Shown here in pieces: positions 35,208-43,666 of a stretch of DNA of 64,000 bases. This stretch comes from Bdellovibrio sp. NC01. Lineage in GTDB: Bacteria > Bdellovibrionota > Bdellovibrionia > Bdellovibrionales > Bdellovibrionaceae. Position numbers and translations under genes: made by a program. The notes beneath the pieces are model-generated. The model saw only the letters and a program-made list of their open reading frames with translations. It was not told the origin of the DNA and made no database searches. Positions within the stretch are counted from its first letter, which is position 1. Each line of letters starts with the position of its first letter. The DNA is taken from contig NZ_CP030034.1 in the NCBI RefSeq assembly GCF_006874625.1, forward strand, positions 1,488,001-1,552,000, written 5' to 3'.

Positions 35208-36475
35208 TGTCTATTAAGTTCAAAAAATCTGAACTATCTAACGGGATCCGAGTGATGAGCGAGTTTCATCCAGGGTCCCGTGCCGTTTCTATCGGTGTGT
35301 GGGTGTTGACGGGGACTCGTGATGAGGTTCCTGAAATCGCCGGCATGTCACATTTGCTTGAACACTTGGTCTTTAAAGGCACGAATTCTCGCTCGGCTTA
35401 TCAGATTGCAAAATCTTTGGAAGCTTTGGGTGGAGATTTGAATGCTTACACAACACGTGAATACACTTGTTATCACGCGCTGGTGTTGAAAGATCATTGG
35501 GAAAAAGCTTTGGATGTATTGTCGGACCTTGTGTCGAACATGCATCTGAATCAAAAAGAATTCGGGTTAGAAAAAGGCGTGATCTTGCAAGAGATCGCGA
35601 TGTCTGAAGATAACCACGAAGATGTGATTTACGATATTTTCTATGACCAAGTTTATGGCGCTCATCCATTGGGTCGTCCGATCTTAGGTACGCCAAAATC
35701 AATTGCGTTGATGAATCAAAAGCAAGTGATGTCGTATTATAAGAAGAACTATACGGGTAAGAATATCATTATCAGTGCCGCTGGTTGCTTGGATCATGAA
35801 GACTTCATGGCAGGTGTGCAGAAGCATTTAGGTCGTAAGCAAAAAAGTGCATTGAAAAATACGCGTAAAAAACCTCGCTGGTTGAAACGTCGTCACGTGG
35901 TTGAAAAACAAGCAGAGCAAGTTCATATGTTGATGGGTTTGCCGACAGCAAGTTTTAAAGACAAATATCGTTTTGAAGCTGTGATCTTGAATACTCTTTT
36001 GGGTGGCGGGATGACTTCAAAGCTGTATCAATCTGTGCGTGAGAAAAAGGGCTTGGTGTATTCCATCTTCTCGAGTCTGAATACAAATATCGATTCGGGG
36101 ATGTTGAATATTTATGCGGGTACTGAAGCGAAGAACGTGCGCAAAGTCGGCGATTTGATTTCGGCTGAGTTTGCGAAGCTTCGTAAAAAAGGTATTTCGA
36201 AAAACGACGTTGAAATGTTTAAGACGCAGGTGACTGGCAGTATTTTGCTGGGCTCTGACGACATCGAAAATCGTATGACTTCTTTAGCGGTGAATGAGAT
36301 GGTCTTCGGCCAATATCGGTCGGTTGAATCGGTGATTGAAGAGATCAACGAAGTGAACGTAGATACTGTGAACCATTATCTTCGACACGAGATCGATTTA
36401 TCTCAAGCTTCTGGCGTCTTGCTAGGGCCTGGTGTGAATGACGTTAAAGACTGGTGGGAAGGGATTGAATTATGA
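35207..36475 (+). CDS. M16-family zinc peptidase (processing-peptidase-like)
   Basis: A 422-residue single-chain M16 protein. The inverted zinc motif HLLEH lies near residue 48 (AGMSHLLEHLVFKG), with the distal Glu in the GLEKGVILQEIAMSEDN segment. The second, inactive domain carries the usual LGGGMTSKLYQSVREKKGLVYS. No signal peptide, so probably cytoplasmic. The order pnp - M16 - dut with one- and four-base overlaps is a known neighbourhood in delta-type proteobacteria. Substrate is unknown. Confidence 0.93.
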   Translation: MSIKFKKSELSNGIRVMSEFHPGSRAVSIGVWVLTGTRDEVPEIAGMSHLLEHLVFKGTNSRSAYQIAKSLEALGGDLNAYTTREYTCYHALVLKDHWEKALDVLSDLVSNMHLNQKEFGLEKGVILQEIAMSEDNHEDVIYDIFYDQVYGAHPLGRPILGTPKSIALMNQKQVMSYYKKNYTGKNIIISAAGCLDHEDFMAGVQKHLGRKQKSALKNTRKKPRWLKRRHVVEKQAEQVHMLMGLPTASFKDKYRFEAVILNTLLGGGMTSKLYQSVREKKGLVYSIFSSLNTNIDSGMLNIYAGTEAKNVRKVGDLISAEFAKLRKKGISKNDVEMFKTQVTGSILLGSDDIENRMTSLAVNEMVFGQYRSVESVIEEINEVNVDTVNHYLRHEIDLSQASGVLLGPGVNDVKDWWEGIEL

Positions 36476-36921
36476 ATAAATTGACTGTGAAAATTAAGAA
36501 ACTTGAAAACTTCCACGGGGAAATCCCTGCTTATCAATCTGCGGGTGCAAGCGGCGTTGACGTTCGCGCGCAATTGGCAGGACCGGTTGTTTTGAATCCA
36601 GGCGAACGCGCTTTGATTCCAACAGGTTTGAGCTTTGAAATTCCATTGGGTTATGAAATCCAGGCTCGTCCACGCAGCGGTTGGGCAGCGAAAAGTGGTC
36701 TGACAGTGTTGAACACTCCGGGCACGATCGATGCTGATTATCGCGGTGAAGTAAAAATCATCGTGATTAATTTGGGTAATGAATCTGTGACGATCAACGA
36801 TCAAGAGCGTTGCGCTCAATTGGTGATTGCGCCGGTTTACCAAGCACACTTTGAAGTGGTGAATGAATTATCAGACACTGAACGCGGTGCTGGTGGCTTC
36901 GGCTCAACAGGTCGCGCGTAA
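36472..36921 (+). CDS. dut: dUTP diphosphatase
   Basis: A 149-residue trimeric-type dUTPase. The five motifs are in order: AGASGVDVRA, RPRSGWAAKSG, LNTPGTIDADYRGE, ERCAQLVIAPV, and the C-terminal RGAGGFGSTGR that closes over the substrate. It converts dUTP to dUMP, keeping uracil out of DNA. The ATG overlaps the M16 stop (ATGA). A terminator lies immediately downstream. Confidence 0.97.
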   Translation: MNKLTVKIKKLENFHGEIPAYQSAGASGVDVRAQLAGPVVLNPGERALIPTGLSFEIPLGYEIQARPRSGWAAKSGLTVLNTPGTIDADYRGEVKIIVINLGNESVTINDQERCAQLVIAPVYQAHFEVVNELSDTERGAGGFGSTGRA

Positions 36922-36923
36922 TA

Positions 36924-36953
36924 AAAAAAGGCTTCGGTGACGAAGCCTTTTTT
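36924..36953. terminator. bidirectional terminator after dut
   Basis: AAAAAAGGCTTCG pairs with CGAAGCCTTTTTT around GTGA, a 13-pair stem. It ends the pnp-M16-dut unit and faces the convergent membrane-protein gene. Confidence 0.92.
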
Positions 36954-36988
36954 GTTTTTAAAACGAAGAGTCGCTCTGGCCTGCTGGC

Positions 36989-37555
36989 CTATAATCTCGC
37001 GGCATCGATGCGGTTCCATAACCACAAGATGAAAACGATCGCGAACAGGATCGTAACCAAACGCAAAGATCTTCTTTTTTCCATTTGGAAATTTTCAGTT
37101 AAACCGACGGCCATCAATAGCGCTGTGAAGGCGAAGCCCACCAAGGTGATGGGTGGAATCAACTCGCTGCCAGTTTGGAAAATAAAGAACGGAATGTCAG
37201 CGAAAAGAATCAACGTGAAGATACGACGAAGTGAGCACGTTCTTTTTTCGAAAACTTGAAAGTAATAGTAAATAAACAAAGCACCCACGAAAGCCGTTAC
37301 AATCGCAACCATTGGCGAAACGATGACGCCACTCATGATGCGGAAGAAGTTCGGTGGAACTAGGCCCGTGATCACTCCTGAAATCATCGAGATCACGATC
37401 AACGTTACAACAAGAGTTGACCAGTGCCAGTCGGGAAGAACTTTGATTTTGTGAATCGGATGGCGAAGATAATCGACAAGATATCCGATCACTTCTTTTG
37501 CTGTTTGTTTACCTGAAGGGGACTGATTAGGTGTGACGTCTCTGTAGTCGTTCAT
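36989..37555 (-). CDS. Yip1-family-like integral membrane protein
   Basis: A 188-residue protein from ATG 37555 (an upstream in-frame TTG at 37591 is the alternative; no clear ribosome-binding site for either). After a soluble segment containing YLRHPIHKIKVLPDWHW come about five membrane helices (WSTLVVTLIVISMISGV; FFRIMSGVIVSPMVAIV; IFTLILFADIPFFIF; LVGFAFTALLMAVGL; LVTILFAIVFILWLW). This resembles YIP1/DUF1282 inner-membrane proteins. Function unknown. It is last in a three-gene envelope unit. Confidence 0.75.
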   Translation of the reverse strand: MNDYRDVTPNQSPSGKQTAKEVIGYLVDYLRHPIHKIKVLPDWHWSTLVVTLIVISMISGVITGLVPPNFFRIMSGVIVSPMVAIVTAFVGALFIYYYFQVFEKRTCSLRRIFTLILFADIPFFIFQTGSELIPPITLVGFAFTALLMAVGLTENFQMEKRRSLRLVTILFAIVFILWLWNRIDAARL

Positions 37556-37597
37556 GTCTAATATTGCAGCACCAGACGTAAGATCTGGCAAGGCGAA

Positions 37598-38263
37598 TTA
37601 TTCGCTTCGCAAATCTGTTTCAGCAAGGTCGTGGGCGCGCTCTAATAACATCTTAGCATTTGTCAGAAAAGTTTCTGGGGCGGCTCCAAGAGAACTCAAC
37701 GACAGCAATCGATAACGAGTCAGTGAAGCCAAGTGAAGCGTGTAAGAAAGTTTTGTAAAAAACGAAGCTTTGCCATCGGGATTTAATTCAATCAGACCCA
37801 CTGGAAACGGAAAAGGTTTCAGCGAGGAGCTGGGATGAGATTTCCCGGCATCACTGATTTCAGTCACGCTGATCAGGCATGTGCCATTGTGGTTGCGCAA
37901 AAGGTCTTCCATTTCAGCAAACGTCGGGGAGTCTAAGAAGAGATGAAATTTCTGATGAGCTTGTTCTTGTTGTTTTAAAAACTCTTTGAAGCGTTCTTTA
38001 CGTAACGTCGTTTTATTCCATGGTAGGCGCACATTGAAAACTTCATAGCCGTGTTCGGCTATGAAGGATGTGTACTGATTCCAATATTTATCGAAGTAAA
38101 AGAAGCTGCGCGGACCGGTTACGAAAACCAGAGGCCAGCGAGTCAGTAAACAGTTTGGTTGAAGTTCGAAATGGATTTCTTTACGGGCCCTGGCGCGATT
38201 GGAAAAGATGGCCAGGGCGAGTGTGATAACAAAGAGGCTGAGTAATATGACTATAAAATCCAC
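37598..38263 (-). CDS. membrane-anchored protein with a lipase-like N-terminal fold
   Basis: A 221-residue protein. Residues 2-20 form one membrane helix. Residues 40-80 (PLVFVTGPRSFFYFDKYWN, then YEVFNVRLPW) resemble the first strands of triacylglycerol-lipase-type alpha/beta hydrolases. No G-x-S-x-G elbow is present, and a DSPTFAEME segment lies where it would be, so it is probably not a hydrolase. It lies between the barrel gene (7 bases upstream) and the Yip1-like gene. Confidence 0.6.
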   Translation of the reverse strand: MDFIVILLSLFVITLALAIFSNRARARKEIHFELQPNCLLTRWPLVFVTGPRSFFYFDKYWNQYTSFIAEHGYEVFNVRLPWNKTTLRKERFKEFLKQQEQAHQKFHLFLDSPTFAEMEDLLRNHNGTCLISVTEISDAGKSHPSSSLKPFPFPVGLIELNPDGKASFFTKLSYTLHLASLTRYRLLSLSSLGAAPETFLTNAKMLLERAHDLAETDLRSE

Positions 38264-38270
38264 TCTCTAA

Positions 38271-38924
38271 TTATAGAGAGGTATTTAATCTAAATGCAAA
38301 GTCAAAGCTGTTTTGATCGGCTGTCTTATTGACCATCGCTGTACGACCGCTGATCTCTGCACCGATTGAAAGATTTCTGTGAACTTGTGCGTACGCACCC
38401 GTTGAAATCACAAGGGCCGGTGTTGATTCGTCAACATTGATGCCGCGAGTGTTGTCTTTGAAAGTCATAAAGCGATTTGAAACACCCGTGCTAATTGTGT
38501 AGTGCCAAACGTTTTGCAAAAGATTTGTGTAACCGATTTTGCCTTCAAGTTCGCGCAAAGAAAAATCTTCTGAACCGTTCGAGTTTGAACCGTAGTTTCT
38601 GAAGATGCCTTCTGCGTACCACTCTGGAGAAATCAAATCAGTGCCGGCATTTAACTGAATACCCGTTGCGTGGCGGCTGAATTTTTCGCCGTTTGTTGAG
38701 ATGTTAGAGAATGAGTTTGCGTAACCGATACCCACATGAAGGCGAGGAGTGCCTGCTGTGTTATTCTCTTGTTGAAGCTTTGTCTTTTTAGAAGAGAGTT
38801 CATTCAGAAGGTCGTCATAGCTGACTTCCTCATAATCCTTACCGGAAGCCGCCCAGACCATAGTTGGGGTTAAAGCTAATAAAAGTCCCGCCAATACAAA
38901 TTTGAATGAATTTTTGTTAGTCAT
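38271..38924 (-). CDS. outer-membrane beta-barrel protein, leaderless gene
   Basis: A 217-residue protein. Signal peptide about 1-25 (ending VWA). After a charged helical linker (about 30-55, VSYDDLLNELSSKKTKLQQ) the remaining 160 residues alternate in barrel fashion (RLHVGIGYANSFSNI; HATGIQLNAGTDLI; ALVISTGAYAQVHRN), consistent with eight strands. There is no ribosome-binding site before ATG 38924, and a TAGAAT box ends six bases away. First gene of a unit with the lipase-like and Yip1-like genes. Confidence 0.82.
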   Translation of the reverse strand: MTNKNSFKFVLAGLLLALTPTMVWAASGKDYEEVSYDDLLNELSSKKTKLQQENNTAGTPRLHVGIGYANSFSNISTNGEKFSRHATGIQLNAGTDLISPEWYAEGIFRNYGSNSNGSEDFSLRELEGKIGYTNLLQNVWHYTISTGVSNRFMTFKDNTRGINVDESTPALVISTGAYAQVHRNLSIGAEISGRTAMVNKTADQNSFDFAFRLNTSL

Positions 38925-38930
38925 TATTCA

Positions 38931-38960
38931 ATTCTAGCAAGACTTTGTCATTTTTCATAA
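38931..38960 (-). promoter_or_regulatory. predicted promoter giving a leaderless mRNA
   Basis: On the minus strand TTATGA (38960-38955) and TAGAAT (38936-38931) are 18 bases apart, with only six bases between the -10 box and ATG 38924. The same layout as at lplA. Confidence 0.45.
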
Positions 38961-39004
38961 ATTGATCTTTCAATCTAGACCATCCTTTTGGCACACTGAA
39001 GAGG

Positions 39005-39445
39005 ATGTTTTCCTTATTCCAAGCCAAAAACAACTGCTACTGCGCTTTTTGCAAAACGCCTCGTCGCATTTATCGTAAGAAGAATATTTCTGTGATGAAT
39101 GTCGTGGCCAGCGCTATGGCTGCGATTGTTCTGATGTTCGCGATCTGGCAAGAGTTCGATCCGCGCGCCATTATTGCTTTCGTTGTGTGTTTGGCGATCT
39201 CTGAAACCTTCGTGCAAATTCGTTGGCGCTTGTCTGTCGTGTGCAGAACTTGCGGCTTTGATCCCATTTTGTACACGAAAGATCCAGAGGCTGCAGCGAC
39301 TAAAGTGCGCGCGCAATTAGACATGCGTAAAGAAGATCCTAAATATCTTTTAGCGAAACCTTTGAACCTGCCTGCGATTCCGGCCGCGAAAGCAAAGGCC
39401 TTGCAGGCTAAAGAAAAAGGCAAGCTCGTTTCTCGCTCTATTTAA
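39005..39445 (+). CDS. membrane protein with a zinc ribbon split by two helices
   Basis: A 146-residue protein. Cys13-x2-Cys16 precedes two membrane helices (about 31-48 and 54-70), and Cys80-x2-Cys83 follows them. If both ends face the cytoplasm the four cysteines could form one zinc site. The C-terminal 45 residues are rich in Ala and Lys. AAGAGG touches the ATG directly, an unusual spacing. No family is recognised. Confidence 0.65.
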   Translation: MFSLFQAKNNCYCAFCKTPRRIYRKKNISVMNVVASAMAAIVLMFAIWQEFDPRAIIAFVVCLAISETFVQIRWRLSVVCRTCGFDPILYTKDPEAAATKVRAQLDMRKEDPKYLLAKPLNLPAIPAAKAKALQAKEKGKLVSRSI

Positions 39446-39538
39446 CGGCGGAGGCCGTTAGTGCTGGAGCAGCTTCTGTAATCATCTTAAAAACCAGATT
39501 TCGTTGCCTCATTGCTTCAGTTATGCGACGTTAGGGGC

Positions 39539-40234
39539 ATGAAAACATTGGTCATTGTCCCGACATACAACGAGAAAGAAAACGTTCAAACTATTGTGCC
39601 TGCTATTTTTGCACAAAATCTTGGAGTCGATATCCTTGTGGTTGACGACAACTCTCCGGATGGAACAGGTGCGATCGTTCGCGAAATGCAAAAAAATCTT
39701 CCGCAATTGCATTTGCTATCTCGCCCAGGAAAACAAGGTTTGGGTAAAGCCTACATCGCTGGTTTCCGTTGGGGTATGGATCAAGGCTATGAAGCTTTGG
39801 TTGAGATGGATGCGGATTTTTCACATCGCCCCGAAGATTTGGGTCCGTTGTTGAATACATTGTCTAAGAATGATTTCGCTGTGGGCTCTCGTTACATTCA
39901 GGGTGGTCGTACAGTTAATTGGGGTCTGATGCGTAAGATTATTTCTCGCGGCGGCGGGATTTATTCGCGTCTGATTCTTGGTTTCCCGTTGAACGATTGG
40001 ACGGGTGGCTTCAATGCGTGGAAGAAAGAAGTTCTTCAAGGTATTGATCTTTCAACGGTTGAGTCGAATGGCTACAGCTTTCAAATTGAATTGAAATACA
40101 AAGCGATGAAACGCGGATTTAAAGGTGCAGAATCACCAATCGTGTTTGAAGATCGTCGTGTTGGGCAAAGTAAGATGTCTTTGAAAATCGTGATCGAAGC
40201 CTTCTATCGCGTCTGGATCATGCGCTTTAAATAA
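39539..40234 (+). CDS. dolichyl-phosphate-mannose-synthase-like glycosyltransferase (GT2)
   Basis: A 231-residue protein from ATG 39539, with TTAGGGG upstream. The GT2 start VIVPTYNEKENV, the DDNSPDGTG motif, the DxD-like EMDADFSHRPED and the GSRYIQGG block match polyprenol-phosphate mannosyltransferases (Dpm1/Ppm1). There is no C-terminal membrane domain, as in the soluble Dpm1 type. It would load a sugar, probably mannose, onto a polyprenyl phosphate for envelope glycans. The SH3 gene follows three bases later. Confidence 0.92.
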   Translation: MKTLVIVPTYNEKENVQTIVPAIFAQNLGVDILVVDDNSPDGTGAIVREMQKNLPQLHLLSRPGKQGLGKAYIAGFRWGMDQGYEALVEMDADFSHRPEDLGPLLNTLSKNDFAVGSRYIQGGRTVNWGLMRKIISRGGGIYSRLILGFPLNDWTGGFNAWKKEVLQGIDLSTVESNGYSFQIELKYKAMKRGFKGAESPIVFEDRRVGQSKMSLKIVIEAFYRVWIMRFK

Positions 40235-40237
40235 GAA

Positions 40238-41077
40238 ATGAAATTCATTGCGCTGATTCTTTTTTTCATCCTCCCTGTTCAAGTGTTTGCGCAGACGGCG
40301 CAGCAGGGGACGATTGTTGCAGATGAAGCGCAGATTTATCGTGATCCAGATTTTGATGCACCGGTGATTGCGGTGTTACCTCCAGGTGGGGTCTACAGTA
40401 TTTCTACTGGCAAAAAAGGTCCGTTTTTTAAAATTCGTGTGAAGCCGGGAACTGTCGGCTGGATTTCTGAAACGGATATTCGCCCCGGTAATTTGAAAGT
40501 TACTGCGGAAACAAAAAAAGAAGCCCAAAAACTCAAAGAACAAAAAGAGCACGAAGAAAATCGACCTGCTTTTTTTACGACTCGTCACTGGGGTCCCGTT
40601 GTGGAGTTTCTAAACTACACGGAAGACACCATGGGTGAAGAACGTTCAGCGATGACGATGTTTTATGGCTTTAAGTGGACGGGCTTTAATACTCTGTTCA
40701 GTGGCGAAGTTTATACCGATGCCAATTTGATTTTTCATAGTGGCGCGCCTTCGTACTACGAAGATAAAACCGGTGAGAGTGCTGGTGGTTTTATCGTGAA
40801 TGCGAATTTTCTTTTGCAAACGGTGCGCACCTTAACAAAAGATTGCCTGATGTATTACGGGTTCGGTCCGACGTGGCGTTATTCGCATTTTGATTTGCAC
40901 CTTAATAATGGCGGCGTTTCGCAAGGCTACTCTGCGGATGATATGGCGCTCGGTATTTTGTTTGATGTGGGACTTGCTTATAGAATCAGCAAAACGGCGA
41001 TTCGTTCCGACGTTAAGTACTACTGGGAAAAAAACAAATACCCAGGAATAGGCGTCAGCTGGGGCTTCGAGTTTTAA
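40238..41077 (+). CDS. secreted SH3-domain protein with a barrel-like C terminus
   Basis: A 279-residue protein. Signal peptide 1-18 (ending FAQ). Residues 24-88 form a bacterial SH3 domain (IVADEAQIYRDPDFDAPVIA, then GTVGWISETDI). A charged linker (90-115, KKEAQKLKEQKEHEE) is followed by 165 residues of alternating pattern ending GVSWGFEF, which suggests an outer-membrane barrel with a terminal aromatic. SH3b domains often bind peptidoglycan. A plausible role is wall anchoring of the outer membrane (inference). Confidence 0.8.
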   Translation: MKFIALILFFILPVQVFAQTAQQGTIVADEAQIYRDPDFDAPVIAVLPPGGVYSISTGKKGPFFKIRVKPGTVGWISETDIRPGNLKVTAETKKEAQKLKEQKEHEENRPAFFTTRHWGPVVEFLNYTEDTMGEERSAMTMFYGFKWTGFNTLFSGEVYTDANLIFHSGAPSYYEDKTGESAGGFIVNANFLLQTVRTLTKDCLMYYGFGPTWRYSHFDLHLNNGGVSQGYSADDMALGILFDVGLAYRISKTAIRSDVKYYWEKNKYPGIGVSWGFEF

Positions 41078-41115
41078 CTTTGACTTCGGGCTACCGCTCG
41101 GGCAAAGCCTTTCAC

Positions 41116-41703
41116 ATGATTTTACGTTTTACATTATTTCTGACTTTGGTTTTCGTTACTCATCAATCTTTTGCGGGCGACATCCAAGCTGCATTTCAAT
41201 CTCTACAAAATGTGGGTGAGAACTGGGAACCAGACGGTGCTGTGTGTGAACAATTAGCGCGTCTTAAAATTCGTGCTGCGTATCCGGAAAATCAATACAC
41301 AATCACAGGTGATATCGAATACGACACGGGGGCCTTAACGATCGGCGAATTAGACGTGATCGTGATTGAAAAAAGCTCGAACAGAGTGATCCTTGTGCAA
41401 GAAGTGAAGTGCTGGAAAAACTTCGCTGGCGGCCTTGAAAAAGCGCAATCGCAGAAGCTTCGTTTCTTGTGGCATTTGGGTAAAACTCCGCAGGCAATGC
41501 GCTTTACGTCTTACGACGGCACAAAGCTTACGGCTGCCAATTTTGCGAGCTCTTTCCCGTTCGTATTTGTGTCGCAAGCAGGCGGTGTGGCAAAGGGCTT
41601 TGATGAAGAGCTGGATTTGAATTTAAGCGAGATTAAGCAGCTTCGTATGCAGCTTTTGAAATGCCAAGATCAAGGCCATTGCAAGAAGCCTGATCAGGAG
41701 TAG
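41116..41703 (+). CDS. predicted secreted PD-(D/E)XK nuclease-like protein
   Basis: A 195-residue protein from ATG 41116, where a signal peptide begins (1-20, ending SFA). No clear ribosome-binding site is visible, and a TTG upstream at 41080 is the alternative start. The PD-(D/E)XK pattern is clear: Glu45 in a first helix (VCEQLAR), Asp80 in GELDVIV, and Glu96-x-Lys98 in LVQEVKCW, followed by a helix with QSQKLRFLWHLG. Four cysteines (44, 99 and two near the end) suggest disulfides outside the cytoplasm. Known family members cut DNA. Substrate is untested. Confidence 0.65.
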   Translation: MILRFTLFLTLVFVTHQSFAGDIQAAFQSLQNVGENWEPDGAVCEQLARLKIRAAYPENQYTITGDIEYDTGALTIGELDVIVIEKSSNRVILVQEVKCWKNFAGGLEKAQSQKLRFLWHLGKTPQAMRFTSYDGTKLTAANFASSFPFVFVSQAGGVAKGFDEELDLNLSEIKQLRMQLLKCQDQGHCKKPDQE

Positions 41704-41758
41704 TTGACGCGCCGAGTAGGTTTGACAGCGATTAGGCCCTGATGCAGAGTCGCTGATT

Positions 41759-43666
41759 ATGTCAGAAATCCACGTTTTATCCCCTGAAGTTGTCGACCAA
41801 ATCGCTGCCGGCGAAGTGGTTGAACGGCCTGCCCATCTTGTCAAAGAATTGGTTGAAAACAGTATCGATGCGGGTGCTACGCGCGTGCATGTGGAATATT
41901 TTGACGGTGGTCGCAACGTCAAAGTGATCGATAACGGTAAAGGCATGGCGCCAGCCGATTTGCCAAAAGCTTTAGAGCGATTCGCGACAAGCAAAATCAA
42001 AAAAACAGACGACTTGTGGAAGCTTCGCACTTTCGGGTTTCGTGGGGAAGCGCTTGCGAGTATCGCGGCGGTTTCAAAAATCACTTTGACGTCTCGTCGT
42101 AAAGGCGATGAACAAGCTCATCAACTGATCAGTGAATTCGGCAAAAAAAGCGAGATCAACAAAATCGGTGGCTCTGAAGGCACGACGATTTTGATGGAGA
42201 ATCTTTTTGAAAACACTCCGGCGCGTTTGAAGTTTTTAAAATCAGACGCCGCTGAACACACTGCGATCAAGACGACTTTAAAGGCGATGGCGCTTTCCCA
42301 TTTTGATGTGGAATTTCGTATTCAAGAAAACGGCAAGCTGATCAACTTCTGGCCTGCATGTAATAATCGCAAAGACCGTGTTGAACAGATCTTAGAAATC
42401 AAACCGATGTTTGAGGGTGAAGCGGTTCGCGAAAACGTGAAAGCGTATGCGGTGTTTGCGGATCCTCATAACGTGGCGAAGACATCAAAAAATATTTGGC
42501 TGTTTGCACAGAATCGTTGGATTCAAGATCGCAGTCTGCAAGCGGCAGTCAATGAAGCCTATCGCAGTCTGCTGATGCACGGTGAGTTTCCGATTGCTGC
42601 GGTTTGGGTTGAGTTAGATCCAGACTGTGTCGACGTGAATATTCATCCAACAAAATCACAAGTGAAATTCCAAGATCCTTCGCTTGCATTCCGTGCGGTG
42701 GCGGGTTCGGTGCGTTCGACGCTGGAGCAAGCTCCGTGGATTCCGAAAACTGCGGGAAGTGTTTCCTCGGCCGCTGGTAGAATGGCTTCCGCAGACCCGA
42801 GTGGTGCTGAAGCGACTTCTGAATTTAAAACGACTCAAGGTCTGCCGAACTTCGCGAAGTCGATGCCGAAGGAAAATCTTTCTTTCGAAGATTCCTCTTT
42901 GCAGGTGACTCAATTCCAGAAAAAAGATTTCTCATTCCCAACCACGTTTCAGCAAACGAAGTTGGATTATCAAACGCTTGCGGATTCCGCAGCCGCTCGC
43001 GAAGAGTTGATGACGCCGACATCTCCGGCGCAACAAACTCCGCTGACGGAAGAAGCGACACCACAAACTTCTGGGGGTGGCTACTGGTCATCGCTTGAAG
43101 TTTTGGGACAGGCGAATTTGACATACATCGTGACACAAAATCGCGACAAGATTGTTTTCGTCGATCAACATGCGGCCCACGAGCGTGTTGCTTTTGAGCG
43201 CCTGATGAGTGCATGGAAGGGTGGAAAAATTGATATTCAAGATTTCCTATTCCCACTCGCGATTGATATGTCTCCGGAAAAAGTGGAAGGCATTTTATTG
43301 CTCGCAAAAGATATTGAACGCCTAGGTGTTCATATCGAAGCCTTGGGCCCGGGCACTGTGGGTGTTAAGGCCGCACCGTTGTTTATTAAAGAATCAATCC
43401 TAGGAAAAGTTTTGGACCGCATGGCCGGCGAAATCGTCGAGCAGGGTGGCAGCTATTCTTTGGAAAGAGCAGTCGGTGATATCTGTGCAACAATGGCGTG
43501 TCATTCGGTCGTTCGTGCAGGACAGGCGTTAAGCATTGAGCAGATGAAGAATTTGCTGAAAGAGATGGATCAATTCCCACTTTCAAGTTTCTGCCCGCAT
43601 GGCAGACCGGTGAGTGTTGAATATCCGTTCTATAAATTGGAAAAAGATTTCGGTCGCATCGTTTAA
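41759..43666 (+). CDS. mutL: DNA mismatch repair protein MutL
   Basis: A 635-residue protein. The GHKL ATPase half has ELVENSIDAG, DNGKGM and FGFRGEALASI. A long low-complexity linker (about 330-440) leads to the dimerisation domain, which carries the endonuclease motif DQHAAHERVAFE (DQHA-x2-E-x4-E) and the zinc-binding CPHGRP. So this is a nicking MutL, as in bacteria without MutH. The gene overlaps miaA by one base (TAATG). Confidence 0.97.
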   Translation: MSEIHVLSPEVVDQIAAGEVVERPAHLVKELVENSIDAGATRVHVEYFDGGRNVKVIDNGKGMAPADLPKALERFATSKIKKTDDLWKLRTFGFRGEALASIAAVSKITLTSRRKGDEQAHQLISEFGKKSEINKIGGSEGTTILMENLFENTPARLKFLKSDAAEHTAIKTTLKAMALSHFDVEFRIQENGKLINFWPACNNRKDRVEQILEIKPMFEGEAVRENVKAYAVFADPHNVAKTSKNIWLFAQNRWIQDRSLQAAVNEAYRSLLMHGEFPIAAVWVELDPDCVDVNIHPTKSQVKFQDPSLAFRAVAGSVRSTLEQAPWIPKTAGSVSSAAGRMASADPSGAEATSEFKTTQGLPNFAKSMPKENLSFEDSSLQVTQFQKKDFSFPTTFQQTKLDYQTLADSAAAREELMTPTSPAQQTPLTEEATPQTSGGGYWSSLEVLGQANLTYIVTQNRDKIVFVDQHAAHERVAFERLMSAWKGGKIDIQDFLFPLAIDMSPEKVEGILLLAKDIERLGVHIEALGPGTVGVKAAPLFIKESILGKVLDRMAGEIVEQGGSYSLERAVGDICATMACHSVVRAGQALSIEQMKNLLKEMDQFPLSSFCPHGRPVSVEYPFYKLEKDFGRIV

